A DNA stretch of 61,651 nucleotides from Bacillus sp. FJAT-25509 (GTDB taxonomy: Bacteria > Bacillota > Bacilli > Bacillales > Bacillaceae_G): NCBI RefSeq assembly GCF_001420605.1, contig NZ_LJIZ01000012.1, forward strand, positions 111,988 through 173,638. The letters run 5' to 3'. The notes under the pieces are model-generated. The model ran no database searches. It worked only from the letters and a program-made list of their open reading frames with translations, and was not told the DNA's origin. Shown here one piece after another: positions 46,215 to 56,842 of this stretch. Positions within the stretch are counted from its first letter, which is position 1, and every line of letters begins with the position of its first letter. A program made the position numbers and the translations under genes.

Positions 46215-46793
46215 TTGAAAGATAAAACAAAAATGGATCCTAGAATCATTCGTACACGTCAATTAATTAAAGACGCTTTTATCGATCTACTTCAGGAGAT
46301 GGATTTAAACAAAATAACAGTTAATCGAATATCGGAGCGTGCAACAGTTAATCGAGTTACATTTTATCTACATTATCGTGATATACAAGATATGATGGAG
46401 AAAATGGCTTTGGAAATGGGTGAGAAGCTTGGACAAATTATGAGGGATTCACCAAACTATAATTCTATAGAAGAAACTGATTCGGTGAAGCTTTTAAACT
46501 TGCTTGAACATATTGCTGATAATGCAAAGTTTTATAAAGTAGTTCTTGCTTCTACTAAAACTCCAATCTTTACAGAGCAATTATTAAAAATCATTACTGA
46601 AACAATAACAAAACGAAGAGAAGTTGATTCTTTGCACATTAAGACAGATATTCAAAAGGATATTATTATCTGGTATGGATCATCAGCTCTGATTGGTACA
46701 ATTGTCTCGTGGTTAAGAAATGACATGCCGTATACCCCTCAATATCTGGCTAAGCAATTATCTTTACTTTTTAGAATTGGAAACAAAGTATAA
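46215..46793 (+). CDS. TetR/AcrR family transcriptional regulator
   Basis: 192 residues from TTG 46215 (AAAGGTGAT at proper distance). Helix-turn-helix near 25-55 (ITVNRISERATVNRVTFYLHYRD). The C-terminal ligand domain has no specific motif. Probably represses itself and the divergent efflux-SDR pair and responds to a compound exported by the pump. Confidence 0.9.
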   Translation: MKDKTKMDPRIIRTRQLIKDAFIDLLQEMDLNKITVNRISERATVNRVTFYLHYRDIQDMMEKMALEMGEKLGQIMRDSPNYNSIEETDSVKLLNLLEHIADNAKFYKVVLASTKTPIFTEQLLKIITETITKRREVDSLHIKTDIQKDIIIWYGSSALIGTIVSWLRNDMPYTPQYLAKQLSLLFRIGNKV

Positions 46794-47197
46794 ATTCTGT
46801 GCCAAGGTAAAGAAATTGGAATGAAAAAGTAGGAAATAAAGATAGTCCTCTAAAATCGAGCCTAATCTTTCCTTGGCTATGCTCTTAACCTCTTGTCCCA
46901 CTAATAAGCTGTTTTTCAGGAGTGGAGATAACTATTACATTCTGAAATAACAATAAAAATACGAAATGTTCGTCCGTGGAAATATTAGTAAAGTATTAGA
47001 AGATTGAAAGAATAACTTCAATTAATTACTTCCTATCTTGTGGTAATCCTATCCAAATTTCATTTTTACTTAATATATCTTTAAGTATTACTTCACATAC
47101 TATACGAGTTTTCTAAATATACTAATTTTGTTGTTAAATGTAGAATTTTAGTATTAGGTACTATTTCTAAAATTTTGGATGGGAGGAGGACTTAGTT
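46794..47197. other. Intergenic region, no gene seen
   Basis: 404 bases, AT-rich. A long-range pairing GCCAAGG (46801-46807) with CCTTGGC (46871-46877) is visible but lacks a T-run. It also holds the promoter of the RNPP-like regulator gene; I see no other feature. Confidence 0.5.
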
Positions 47198-48418
47198 ATG
47201 TATGAAGGAAAAATTATCAAATTTTATAGAGAAAAATACAAACTAACACAAGAACAATTAGGAAAAAACATTTGCTCCGTTACCCATATCAGTAAAATAG
47301 AATGTGCTCAAACGAAGTACGCACCAGAAATTATAAATTTATTATCAAATAGGCTTGGAATTGATATGGACTTAGAAGTAGCTAATTTTATGAATATAAA
47401 ACAACGATTACTTCACTGGCATGATGTTATCGTTATGCAGTTATTCGAAGAGATGGATCAGATCTACTATGAATTTGAAATGGAAGAATTAATCCAAATC
47501 TCTGAATATAATGATATGTATCAGTTGTTAAGAGCGAAATATTTTCTTGCGCACAGTAAATGCAGTGAAGCTTATAAAATCATTAAAAAGCTACAAAAAA
47601 AAGAAGATAAATTAGCTCCATATGAAAGAAATTTATTAAAGCATATTTTAGGAATTTATTCTTTAGCAAAGCAAGAATACAGTAAAGTGATCGAAATTTT
47701 AAAGTCGATTGATAATACAGTTTATAAAAATCCTGAATATTTTTACCATCTAGCATCGGCTTACCATACTTTAAATTCTCCTGTGTTAGCCTATTATCAT
47801 GCTGAAAAATCTCATCAATTTTTTAAGCAAATTAATAACTATCTTAGGGTAATTGATGCAGAGATGTTAATGATTATCCAGGTTCAAAGTGACACTTTAG
47901 AGGAAGAAATTATTAATCGTTTCAAAAATTTGATTAGAAGCTGTGAGTTGTGTAATGCTCCTGATCGAAAAGCAAAAGCTTTGCATAATTTGGCCTATGT
48001 GTTTTATAGAGGTAAAAATTATAGGGAAGCAAGTAAATATTATAAACGGTCCATGATGCTAAAAGACCCAGAGTGTTCAACGTATTTACTATCGTTGGAA
48101 GGCTATCTTCGTAGTTCCTTTGATGGTGGTTTTTCTAACGTAGAAGAACTTGTGCATGACGCTGAAGCAGGACTTTTCATAGCGAAAAAAAATAATTACA
48201 TTTTATATATCCATTTATATAAACTTTTACTTTATTTATTAAAGTCAAAAGAAAAAGAGTATCATCATTATTTAAACAGTAAAGCTTTACCTATGTTTGA
48301 AAAAAATGGTTTTACTTTTTTAGTAGAACGTTCTAAAAAGGAATTATTCAATTATTATAAAAAGATGAATTTAAATGAACAAGCAATGGAGATTGCACAA
48401 TTAATCGTAAATGCTTAG
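47198..48418 (+). CDS. RNPP-like helix-turn-helix/TPR regulator (NprR/PlcR type)
   Basis: 406 residues, strong GGGAGGAGG ribosome site. An N-terminal helix-turn-helix (6-60) contains TQEQLGKNICSVTHISKIE, close to the ICSVSxLSKIE motif of NprR/PlcR-type proteins. The rest is a helical TPR-like array (about 105-400), for example AYVFYRGKNYREASKYYKRS. Such regulators bind small imported signalling peptides. The peptide gene usually lies just downstream; none is visible here. The giant protease downstream is on the opposite strand, and could be a target since NprR controls proteases. Confidence 0.75.
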   Translation: MYEGKIIKFYREKYKLTQEQLGKNICSVTHISKIECAQTKYAPEIINLLSNRLGIDMDLEVANFMNIKQRLLHWHDVIVMQLFEEMDQIYYEFEMEELIQISEYNDMYQLLRAKYFLAHSKCSEAYKIIKKLQKKEDKLAPYERNLLKHILGIYSLAKQEYSKVIEILKSIDNTVYKNPEYFYHLASAYHTLNSPVLAYYHAEKSHQFFKQINNYLRVIDAEMLMIIQVQSDTLEEEIINRFKNLIRSCELCNAPDRKAKALHNLAYVFYRGKNYREASKYYKRSMMLKDPECSTYLLSLEGYLRSSFDGGFSNVEELVHDAEAGLFIAKKNNYILYIHLYKLLLYLLKSKEKEYHHYLNSKALPMFEKNGFTFLVERSKKELFNYYKKMNLNEQAMEIAQLIVNA

Positions 48419-48461
48419 GACTTATATATTTTAATAGTATGATTATTTGCAGATAAATACG

Positions 48462-48498
48462 CTGGTTCTCATTTCGAGTACCAGTTTTTGATTTTTTC
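48462..48498 (+). terminator. Terminator of the RNPP-like gene
   Basis: CTGGTTCTC and GAGTACCAG arms (one mismatch), followed by TTTTTGATTTTTT. Confidence 0.7.
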
Positions 48499-48504
48499 AA
48501 GAAT

Positions 48505-48549
48505 AAAAAAAGAGACAAGAATACGAAGTTCTGTATTCTTGTCTTTTAT
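48505..48549. terminator. Bidirectional terminator
   Basis: AGACAAGAATAC (48513-48524) pairs perfectly with GTATTCTTGTCT (48533-48544). A-run before and T-run after allow termination on both strands, including the protease transcript. Confidence 0.8.
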
Positions 48550-48606
48550 TATTTTTAAGGGAAGTTTTTAATTTGAAAAAAGCCGATCTAATCGTTGCAC
48601 TTTCAT

Positions 48607-48650
48607 AAAGGGTGTTAATCAATCTTCGTAATGTCATAAACACCCTTTTT
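48607..48650. terminator. Third hairpin near the protease 3' end
   Basis: AAGGGTGTT (48608-48616) and AACACCCTT (48639-48647) with TTTTT on the plus strand; the minus-strand T-run is only three bases. Confidence 0.55.
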
Positions 48651-48684
48651 GACTTTTTTGCTTGAGAGTAATTTGTACTGCTTG

Positions 48685-51600
48685 TTATTTCTTTACAACT
48701 TTAACCTTTGTTGCAGAACTTTCATTTCCAGTTGAATCCTTTGCATAGACAGATAATTCTGTACCTACTTTTTGTTGTTTAATTTGGATACTAAATATTC
48801 CTTTAGAATCAGCTTTTCCAGTTGCAATTACAACATCATTGATTTTTACAGTAATCGTTGCATTTGCTAAAGTTGAGCCCGAAATCTTTGGATCATTTTC
48901 ATCGATTTGGTTAACATTCGGTTTATTTAGTGACCATTTTGCGTAAATTGTTGTGTCGCTCGATACTTTATCTGTTGCAAAATTCCATGGTGTTTGACCT
49001 GCAGCGTCCTTGTACCATCCAGCAAAAGTGTAACCTGTTCTTGTTGGTACAGTTGGTTCAGCAATCATTGTGTTATAGTTTGCTTTTATCGCATCTACTG
49101 CACTTCCACCTTGGCTATCAAATTTAACTGTATACGAGTTAATGCTCCACTTAGCAAATAACTCTGTATCTGCTGTTACTTTATCTGAAGCAAAATTCCA
49201 TACTGTTTGACCTTTAGCATCTTTATACCATCCAACAAAAGTGTATCCCGTTCTTGTTGGTGCTGTTGGTGCTGTCATAGTCGTGTTATAATCCACTTTC
49301 TTAGTTTCTACTAAGCCTCCATCTTGCTTGTTAAATTCTACTGTGAACTTATGAATCGACCATTTTCCGTATATTGTTTTTGCAGAATAGATCGAGTTTG
49401 TGAAATCCCAAGGAATTGTACATGCTTCATCTGCAAACCAAGCCAGCTCATATCCATATACAGTTGGTTCTGTAATACGACGTACGACGATTTGGTCTTT
49501 TACTTCAAATGGCGCTTTTTCACCTTTTAGAACAAAGTGAATGTTATTTCCGTTTACGATTTTTTGTGTCACTGTAACATCTGCATATTCTTTTGCGCTA
49601 ATACTGATGATAAAATCGCCTGTTTTTTTGAATACGCTCTGATCAATTGTCAGTGTGCCATGTGTTGCATCGATTTTGTATTTTGTTGCGTCAATCGCTG
49701 AACCAGCCACTTTAATGCTCGTAATTGCATTTGCCCAATCTTTGTCGCTAAATTCAAGTGTGATTTCATTGCCTAACGCGTTATCAGTTGTATCTGCTGA
49801 TACGATTGATGTTGCTAAGGCATATTTTGCATACAGTTTAATTGGTTTTGTGACAATGCTTGTGAAATCAAACGGCGTTGTTAACGCTTCGTCACTGTAC
49901 CATCCCATAAATTTGTAACCAACTTTAGTTGGGTCAGTTGGCATTGTAACACGTGAGTCAACGATTTGCGGTTCGATTGCATCGCCTCCGTTTGTTTCAA
50001 ATGAAACTGTGTAACCAATGACTTGGTCTGTAACAGTCGCATCCAAGTACCCTTCTGACGAAATGGTCACATTTACTTTTTGTCCAGCTGTAAATAATGA
50101 TTTATCAAGTGTAATTGATCCTTTATGTGTTACTGAATCATACGTTAATTTATAATCAGTACCCGAATTTAGTACTTTTGAACCAATGCTTACTTTCTTG
50201 ATATTATTTCGCCAAGTTCCGTCGTCTGTAAAGGCGATTGTAATATCACTTCCAACAACATTTCCAACAACATCTTTTGTTACTTGAGGCGGTGTTTTCA
50301 TCCAAGCGATGTAATACGTTTCATTGTTTTTCAATACCTTACCAGTTCCTGTTGAAATTGGTACATCTTGTCCGCTTGTTCCGGCTGCATCATAATATAA
50401 GTTTGGCATCATGGAAAGATTGCCCTTTGTTACTTTTGTTGCTGCTGTCACCATGTCAACACCAAATGCTTTTCCATTGACTAGTTTGTCACTGAAGAAG
50501 ACATCACCTGGTGAATTTAATGTACCTCCATTTAAATCAATGTGTCGGCGATAACCTAGCTTTACATTTGGAATTTGAACGGTTTCCCCAGCTGTTGACG
50601 TTAGTGTCAATTGATAACCAGTTGAACTTGGTGCTTGACTAAATGCAAACTTTTCACTAGGGTGAGCTGTTGCATATGTTTCTGTCGCCGTTGTGAACTT
50701 TAATGAACCACTACCGTCACCATTATCAACTAAATCATACGTAGTTGGATCTAACGTATACGTACTGTCAGTTGTTTCAAATGTGCCATCTGCTTTCATT
50801 TTTCTATACGTTGCGTCAATTTTTGCAATATCGTTCTTTGTCTTTAACCATGGTGTATTCGTTGTATAGTCTGGGATTTTAATCGTAACTGGACCTTCAC
50901 CAAGTACGGTACCACCTAAATTATCACCATCTGGTTTCGATAAATCAACAGGTGAATAGTTTTGCGTGTAATTCACTTGCCATTTTGCAGCAACCTTTAT
51001 ATCTGAAGCATAATTATTATATTCAACCCAAGGAGTCGTTAATGCACCCGTCACTGGATCGACATTATACCAACCAACAAAATTATAGCCAGATTTGACA
51101 GAAAGTGGCGTACTTCGATTTGGGGAGATACTATTGAAAATATACTGTCCTCCATTATATCGAGAATTGCTTGGTTTAAATCCGAATGAAATTGGATTTA
51201 TCGCGCTTCCACCTTTTGAGTCAAACGTAATGCCATATCCAATTGGTTGAGCAGCATTCGTGCCATCTCCGCCAATCGTTACCATCGGGTAAATGGTTCC
51301 ATCTAAACCGGTTGAGTTGATCTCGAATTTATACAATTGAGGTAAATAGTTCGCTCCACCTGGATTAATCGCTGAATTATACGATTTTGCGTCATTCGGA
51401 TTAATCGCTGCATCCGTTTTAAATAAATCGGCTTTAAATGTAATTTTTCCTGGTTGTGAAATATCGTAATACAGATTACCATTTCCATCTTTTAGATTCG
51501 TAATATCTAAGCCTGTTGTAAAACCTGCTGTTTTGACAACGATTTTATTGATACCCTTTCGCCAATTAGAGTCATCAGCAAATGTATAGTTAAATGTGAC

Positions 51601-54600
51601 ATCGTTTCCGATATGCGCTTTTGCTGGATCAGTGACCATTGGAATGGTAGGAGTTGGGATTGGTACTGATGCAATTGTAAAGCTATTCGTAACTGGTTGA
51701 TAGCCAGTAGCCGTGATACGTACCGTGTACGTACCAGTCGTATTAAATAATGAACCATGTAATGATAGTGTAGCTGGTACATTTACGATCCCTTGTATCG
51801 GGTCATTCTTGACGTAGCCGGATGTAATCGATACGGCTGGAACGGTTGTATTTGGTACAACTGCATTCGTTACGTCAGTGAAATTACTGCCTAATCCTAA
51901 TTCAACCTTAGTAATCGCTTTTCGCCATACAACATCATCTAACATGACATTGCTCGTTGGGATCAACGAAACAGTTGAACCATTTTTCAAATCTTGGAAA
52001 GTTGGTAATTGAGTTACGGATGTTTTTTGCGTTGGACCTGCAAAATTTAGCATTGCCATAACTTCTTTTAGACCATTACCAGCAGATAAGTTATAGGTTT
52101 TAACTTTCGAATCATCAGAAGAAGCAGTATACGTTCCTCTATTTGATGAAATCGATAGATTTTCTGTCAAAGTAAGTTGTGGTTCTGGGACTACCTTACC
52201 TGCATCAATCGCACTTTGATTTTTCTGACCAAAGTTTTTAAAGATATAGTAAAAATCATTGTAATCTATATTACTGAAAGAGTAACTGCCAAATGAATTC
52301 AGTCCTGAGAAAGCCCAGCTAATGTCATTATTTCGATGCGTAGTAGAATTTGTAAAGAATTCCGCTTTTTCTTTAGAAGATGCTGATACACCTTTTAGAA
52401 AATCGAAATCAGCATATGCTTGGATTTCTGAAACTAAATCCTTCATATCAATCACATTATCGCCATTTACATCTCCACCAAGTAAAAGTGGTGTGTTCAT
52501 CGATGCAAAATCAAAGTATGAGCCTGATTGAAATCCGAATTTGTTGGATCCAATGACTGGCGTTGTTTGATATCCTTTAAAATGACCTGGCATATACGTT
52601 TCAATTGAATACGGCTTGTCGCTTGCTTTCATTGTAATGGAATACGTACCTGACGTTTGATTTCCGATTTGAACGGAGTTTGCGTCGCTTGTGTTATCCG
52701 TTACATACGTATTACCATCGGCATCTTTTGCCGTAACGGTCGCACCTGAATCCTTCGTAATATTCGTAAAACTTCCGCTTAAATTGTTTGCTTTGAAGCT
52801 TTCCGCAAACAGACCACCCGTCACTTGTGACTTCGGTTGTTTGACAAGTGGCATATTCGTTAAGAAAGCCGGAACGACTGTCTCTTTTCCAGCCAATGTG
52901 AAGCTCGAATTTTCGACAGCGAAACTTTCGTCAATTGGGCCAACAAATGCACTTTTATCTGTGTAAGTCAAATTTGCTTCTAAAATCTTCATGTCTTGCG
53001 TGTCTTTCGTCAGTGCGCCTGCTTCAGAAACGCCAGAAATAGTCACGTCGACTGAACGTCTGCCTGTTTGTTTATCTAAATAAGGCTGACCAACTGTTAG
53101 TGTAGGTGTAATGCCTTTACTTCCTAAATAGTTACTATATTCGTCAGAAAGCTTAATGTTTGAAAATTCAAGTATAGGATCTGCCTCAATTGTAAAGGTA
53201 CCGCCAGTCATTCCAATTCCATTTTTCGTCGCTAATGATACTTTAAATGGTTTTTGGGGTTCAACGACCACATTCCCTTTGCTTTCTAGTGCTGGGTCTA
53301 CGCCTCCAGAAGTTGTGACTGTTACATATGGCGAACCTTTTTTGATGAAGTAATACTTTTTCTTCGTTGAATACCAGTCGCCTGCTCCAGAATAGTCGGA
53401 AGGATAGATCACATACTTCATTCCACTTGCTTTAATGTCGTTAGGCTCTAAGCCAAAACTGAAACGACCGTTTCCATCCGTTTTAAAAATGTGTGTGACA
53501 AATGGACCATCTTGATAACCAAACACTGTGTTCTGCCCTTGATCGACAGGTGAAGGCTTAAGCGTATCATAATCTTTTAACGTCGTTTCGCCATTATTTT
53601 TCATGACATCAATATTCGAGTCATAAACGGTTCCATAAAACTTCTTAACCTCTTGTCCTGGATTGTAACCTGTAGGGTCGATTTCATAAATACCCGGCTG
53701 CGAATCACTATCCATCGTTAAGGTAGGTGCTTTGTAGTCGACATAAAGCGTGTCTTCTTTTGTGAACTTTTTCCCATCTTTGTCAGTTGCGATCATCTCA
53801 ACCGAATAGGCACCTTCTTTTAGCACCGCAGGCGTTTTTCCGATTCCAGCTTGATCAAGTGAGCCATTATATGGTTTTGTAAATGGTAAATAGAGTCCAT
53901 TAACAAGCATTGTTACAGGACCATAAACGACTCCAGGGCCAGCCCCACTGATATTGCTCACATTTTGTACGACTCCGATATAGTTTCCATCTTTATCTTT
54001 CAATAGAACATAGGCACTATCCATTGAGCCGTTTACAGAAAAGGTGTATCCTGAACCAGGTTGTCCCGCATTTGGGTTATAGTTTCCAGTATAACGCTCA
54101 GATAGTGTCATCGCTTTGATGTCTACTTTAAAATCAATTCCTTTTTCAGCAATCGTGATGGTAAATGGCATGCGGTATGATTCGTTCGCATCATTTGCAT
54201 TCACAACATTTACATATCCTTCATACGTACCGTCTAATGCGTTTGCTGGTACGGTAATTGTCGCTTTCGCTTTCACTGAGCTTTTTCCGTCCACACTGAC
54301 AGACGTTACATTTGACTCACCAGTTGAAAAGTCGATTTTCACATTATTTCCAGTACCTTGTCCAACTGGATTTGAACTCGCAAATTTTGTTGTGATAAAC
54401 TTTGAACTGAGTTTGAACGTTTTACTTGTTGAACCTTGGTTTGTAATCGTGAAGTCTTTTGATTTGACAACATCATCAGAGCCCGTTTTCGCTCCTTCTC
54501 CGCGCCCATTAAAACCAAACGAGAAGCTACCTGTTGTGTTATCGATTGGCGTATACTGATCTTGCCCATCTATATTTGTAGTACTTGTTGCTTTATCTAA

Positions 54601-56814
54601 TACTTGTATTTTGATATCTGAGTGCACCGCTCGAACTGGATCAACACGTCCTGCACCAACTTGGTACACACTGTATGTTTTTGAATCGGTACTCACGTCT
54701 TTTGCTGTATTCATTAATGCCGTTTTCACATCGGCTGGTGTGTAATCTGGATGTGCAGCTAATACAAGTGCTGAAATCCCTGTTACGTGAGGCGCAGCCA
54801 TTGATGTACCTGACAATGATTGGTAGGCATATTTATAATCTTTATCACTATTTGGTTCCCACACATCGTATGGTTGAGTTGAGAAAATGTCAACACCTGG
54901 TGCGATGACATCTGGTTTGATGCTCCAATCTTTTACTGGTCCTGTTGAACTGAACGACGCTAATTGATCAGCCGGTTTGTTGAGTGGGGCATCAAGCGTC
55001 ATTGGGAACGTAATCTTTGCGTTCCCGGGATCGGCTTTTATTGCGTTCACAAGTGATTCACCTTGTGCTTGTGTAATAGAAATTGCATATACATTGTCAG
55101 CGCTAATCCCTAAAAAGTTTGGATTATACCCTTGGGTTTCTTCATCCGCTTGGTTATCCCAAATGATCATCCCTTTTGCTCCGGAATCTTTCACATTGGC
55201 CATTTTTTGAGTTAAGGTATCGCCTCCGCGTTTCACAAGGGCAATTTTCCCGCTCATGTCTCTTCCTGCATAATCATCTTTGCTTCCAAGACCAACATCG
55301 ACGATTGGAATTGACAATCCTTTGAACGCATCATCAGCGTCTGCAAAATGTTTCCCGAATAAACGCGCTTGATAAGGCGTATTACCGAATTTTACGGTTT
55401 GCACAGGAATTTGTTCTGGAACAGTACTTGCACCAACCGTAATGGCAAGTGGTGAAGTCCCTGGTGACCCAAGTGTCGCGACGCCAGGTCCTGCATTTCC
55501 TGCAGAGACTGAACAAACGACACCTTGTAATGTTGCGTTGTTAATCGCGATACTAGTCGGGTAAAATGGGTCATTAACATTTGCACCGAGTGATAGATTC
55601 ACTACATCCATTTTATCTTTTACTGCTTGGTCGATTCCGCTTAGTACAGCGTAAGAAGAACCATGTCCACCCGGTCCAAGTACGCGGTACCCGTGAAGTT
55701 CAACATCTGGTGCAACACCGTCCGCTGAATAAACGTTATTATTATCTGTTGTACTCGCTGCAATCGTACCTGATACGTGTGTACCGTGCTCCGTAATATA
55801 ATCTTTGTAATTAGGAGACGGTAACCCTTCTTCTGGATTCGGATGTTCTCTTGCTGCTTCCCAATCAGGATAGATCGTTTCCATCGGGTCATGATCATCT
55901 ACTTGAACCACATTTCCATCTGCATCTACTTTTGAGTTAATAAAGTCGTGCCCTTCATATAAATGTCCGTCCGCATCGTGTGTTACTTCATATAAATCAG
56001 GATGGTTGTAATCAATCCCTGTATCTAGTACCCCGACTTTTACTCGTTGACCTTGTTTTGGACCTGACAAGAATTTCCCTGTGTTCCCTTCTGCGTGTAG
56101 TTTATCAACACCCAATAATGAAAGGCCTGCAGTTGGTTTTCCGGTTGCTGTCGCTTCAGTCACTGTCTGTGTTTCGCCAGATGAAGCCGTTCCTTCTTCT
56201 ACTTCGTATTGAACCACTGACCAAACAGATGCAACATCCGCCTGGCTGGCAATCGCTTCAACCATACTTGGTGGTACCGATAGTGCAACCCCGTTAAATG
56301 CATCCGTGTATTCTCTTGTGATGCGGATATCCGCCTGAACTTCTTTTCCACCAGTAATTTGCTTAGCCGGTTGCGTCTTGACAAACGCTTTAAATTTCGA
56401 ATGTGCATCAGCAACTTTTTGTTTTGCATCTGCGTAATCAGCAGCAAACGTCTGTGCACTTGCGCTTCCTTTTTCAAGTGATTGCTTTATGATTTGAATT
56501 TTTGCTGGATCCACTTTAAATTGAACGATGACGTCAATATTTTTTCCGCTTTTTAAATCTTTCTGATCGACGTGGATTTTTTGTGTGTTATCCGCACCAG
56601 TCAGCTTATTGATGCTCGCTTTTTGTTCTGGTGTTAATCCAGCTAAGATGCGGTTAACTTCATCCGCTGTAAATTTCCCATCAGTTGGATTTTTCTGATC
56701 AACATTCGACTCTGCATGTGCAAGAATGGCACTTTGTGGTAAGACCATATTCAGCAACATCGCGCTACTTAACGCAACAGCCGATATTGTTCGTTTCTTT
56801 TGTCTCTTTTTCAT
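48685..56814 (-). CDS. Giant secreted S8 subtilisin-like protease with surface repeats
   Basis: 2709 residues, RBS GGGGGGAG. A signal peptide (1-36) precedes an I9-like propeptide (about 65-200). The S8 domain has catalytic D264 (VLDTGIDYNHPDL), H343 (HGTHVSGT) and S671 (GTSMAAPHV), with a PA domain inserted between His and Ser (about 440-590), as in Vpr. Fn3-like and Ig-like modules follow, then a dockerin/EF-hand-like segment near 1445 (GGDVNGDNVIDMKDL), DUF1533/HID-like modules, about five InlB-type repeats (GYxFxGWY...W) near 1900-2620, and a C-terminal Big_6-like domain. No LPXTG signal. Vpr-type proteases are about 800 residues, so it is over three times longer. Probably a surface or extracellular protease with adhesive domains. 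Confidence 0.9.
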   Translation of the reverse strand: MKKRQKKRTISAVALSSAMLLNMVLPQSAILAHAESNVDQKNPTDGKFTADEVNRILAGLTPEQKASINKLTGADNTQKIHVDQKDLKSGKNIDVIVQFKVDPAKIQIIKQSLEKGSASAQTFAADYADAKQKVADAHSKFKAFVKTQPAKQITGGKEVQADIRITREYTDAFNGVALSVPPSMVEAIASQADVASVWSVVQYEVEEGTASSGETQTVTEATATGKPTAGLSLLGVDKLHAEGNTGKFLSGPKQGQRVKVGVLDTGIDYNHPDLYEVTHDADGHLYEGHDFINSKVDADGNVVQVDDHDPMETIYPDWEAAREHPNPEEGLPSPNYKDYITEHGTHVSGTIAASTTDNNNVYSADGVAPDVELHGYRVLGPGGHGSSYAVLSGIDQAVKDKMDVVNLSLGANVNDPFYPTSIAINNATLQGVVCSVSAGNAGPGVATLGSPGTSPLAITVGASTVPEQIPVQTVKFGNTPYQARLFGKHFADADDAFKGLSIPIVDVGLGSKDDYAGRDMSGKIALVKRGGDTLTQKMANVKDSGAKGMIIWDNQADEETQGYNPNFLGISADNVYAISITQAQGESLVNAIKADPGNAKITFPMTLDAPLNKPADQLASFSSTGPVKDWSIKPDVIAPGVDIFSTQPYDVWEPNSDKDYKYAYQSLSGTSMAAPHVTGISALVLAAHPDYTPADVKTALMNTAKDVSTDSKTYSVYQVGAGRVDPVRAVHSDIKIQVLDKATSTTNIDGQDQYTPIDNTTGSFSFGFNGRGEGAKTGSDDVVKSKDFTITNQGSTSKTFKLSSKFITTKFASSNPVGQGTGNNVKIDFSTGESNVTSVSVDGKSSVKAKATITVPANALDGTYEGYVNVVNANDANESYRMPFTITIAEKGIDFKVDIKAMTLSERYTGNYNPNAGQPGSGYTFSVNGSMDSAYVLLKDKDGNYIGVVQNVSNISGAGPGVVYGPVTMLVNGLYLPFTKPYNGSLDQAGIGKTPAVLKEGAYSVEMIATDKDGKKFTKEDTLYVDYKAPTLTMDSDSQPGIYEIDPTGYNPGQEVKKFYGTVYDSNIDVMKNNGETTLKDYDTLKPSPVDQGQNTVFGYQDGPFVTHIFKTDGNGRFSFGLEPNDIKASGMKYVIYPSDYSGAGDWYSTKKKYYFIKKGSPYVTVTTSGGVDPALESKGNVVVEPQKPFKVSLATKNGIGMTGGTFTIEADPILEFSNIKLSDEYSNYLGSKGITPTLTVGQPYLDKQTGRRSVDVTISGVSEAGALTKDTQDMKILEANLTYTDKSAFVGPIDESFAVENSSFTLAGKETVVPAFLTNMPLVKQPKSQVTGGLFAESFKANNLSGSFTNITKDSGATVTAKDADGNTYVTDNTSDANSVQIGNQTSGTYSITMKASDKPYSIETYMPGHFKGYQTTPVIGSNKFGFQSGSYFDFASMNTPLLLGGDVNGDNVIDMKDLVSEIQAYADFDFLKGVSASSKEKAEFFTNSTTHRNNDISWAFSGLNSFGSYSFSNIDYNDFYYIFKNFGQKNQSAIDAGKVVPEPQLTLTENLSISSNRGTYTASSDDSKVKTYNLSAGNGLKEVMAMLNFAGPTQKTSVTQLPTFQDLKNGSTVSLIPTSNVMLDDVVWRKAITKVELGLGSNFTDVTNAVVPNTTVPAVSITSGYVKNDPIQGIVNVPATLSLHGSLFNTTGTYTVRITATGYQPVTNSFTIASVPIPTPTIPMVTDPAKAHIGNDVTFNYTFADDSNWRKGINKIVVKTAGFTTGLDITNLKDGNGNLYYDISQPGKITFKADLFKTDAAINPNDAKSYNSAINPGGANYLPQLYKFEINSTGLDGTIYPMVTIGGDGTNAAQPIGYGITFDSKGGSAINPISFGFKPSNSRYNGGQYIFNSISPNRSTPLSVKSGYNFVGWYNVDPVTGALTTPWVEYNNYASDIKVAAKWQVNYTQNYSPVDLSKPDGDNLGGTVLGEGPVTIKIPDYTTNTPWLKTKNDIAKIDATYRKMKADGTFETTDSTYTLDPTTYDLVDNGDGSGSLKFTTATETYATAHPSEKFAFSQAPSSTGYQLTLTSTAGETVQIPNVKLGYRRHIDLNGGTLNSPGDVFFSDKLVNGKAFGVDMVTAATKVTKGNLSMMPNLYYDAAGTSGQDVPISTGTGKVLKNNETYYIAWMKTPPQVTKDVVGNVVGSDITIAFTDDGTWRNNIKKVSIGSKVLNSGTDYKLTYDSVTHKGSITLDKSLFTAGQKVNVTISSEGYLDATVTDQVIGYTVSFETNGGDAIEPQIVDSRVTMPTDPTKVGYKFMGWYSDEALTTPFDFTSIVTKPIKLYAKYALATSIVSADTTDNALGNEITLEFSDKDWANAITSIKVAGSAIDATKYKIDATHGTLTIDQSVFKKTGDFIISISAKEYADVTVTQKIVNGNNIHFVLKGEKAPFEVKDQIVVRRITEPTVYGYELAWFADEACTIPWDFTNSIYSAKTIYGKWSIHKFTVEFNKQDGGLVETKKVDYNTTMTAPTAPTRTGYTFVGWYKDAKGQTVWNFASDKVTADTELFAKWSINSYTVKFDSQGGSAVDAIKANYNTMIAEPTVPTRTGYTFAGWYKDAAGQTPWNFATDKVSSDTTIYAKWSLNKPNVNQIDENDPKISGSTLANATITVKINDVVIATGKADSKGIFSIQIKQQKVGTELSVYAKDSTGNESSATKVKVVKK

Positions 56815-56842
56815 GTTACTCCCCCCACTATTAGTCGTCCTG

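Noticed and set aside
48419-48461. Search for an NprX-like peptide gene after the RNPP-like regulator
   Set aside because: No start codon with a ribosome site and hydrophobic leader is present before the terminator.
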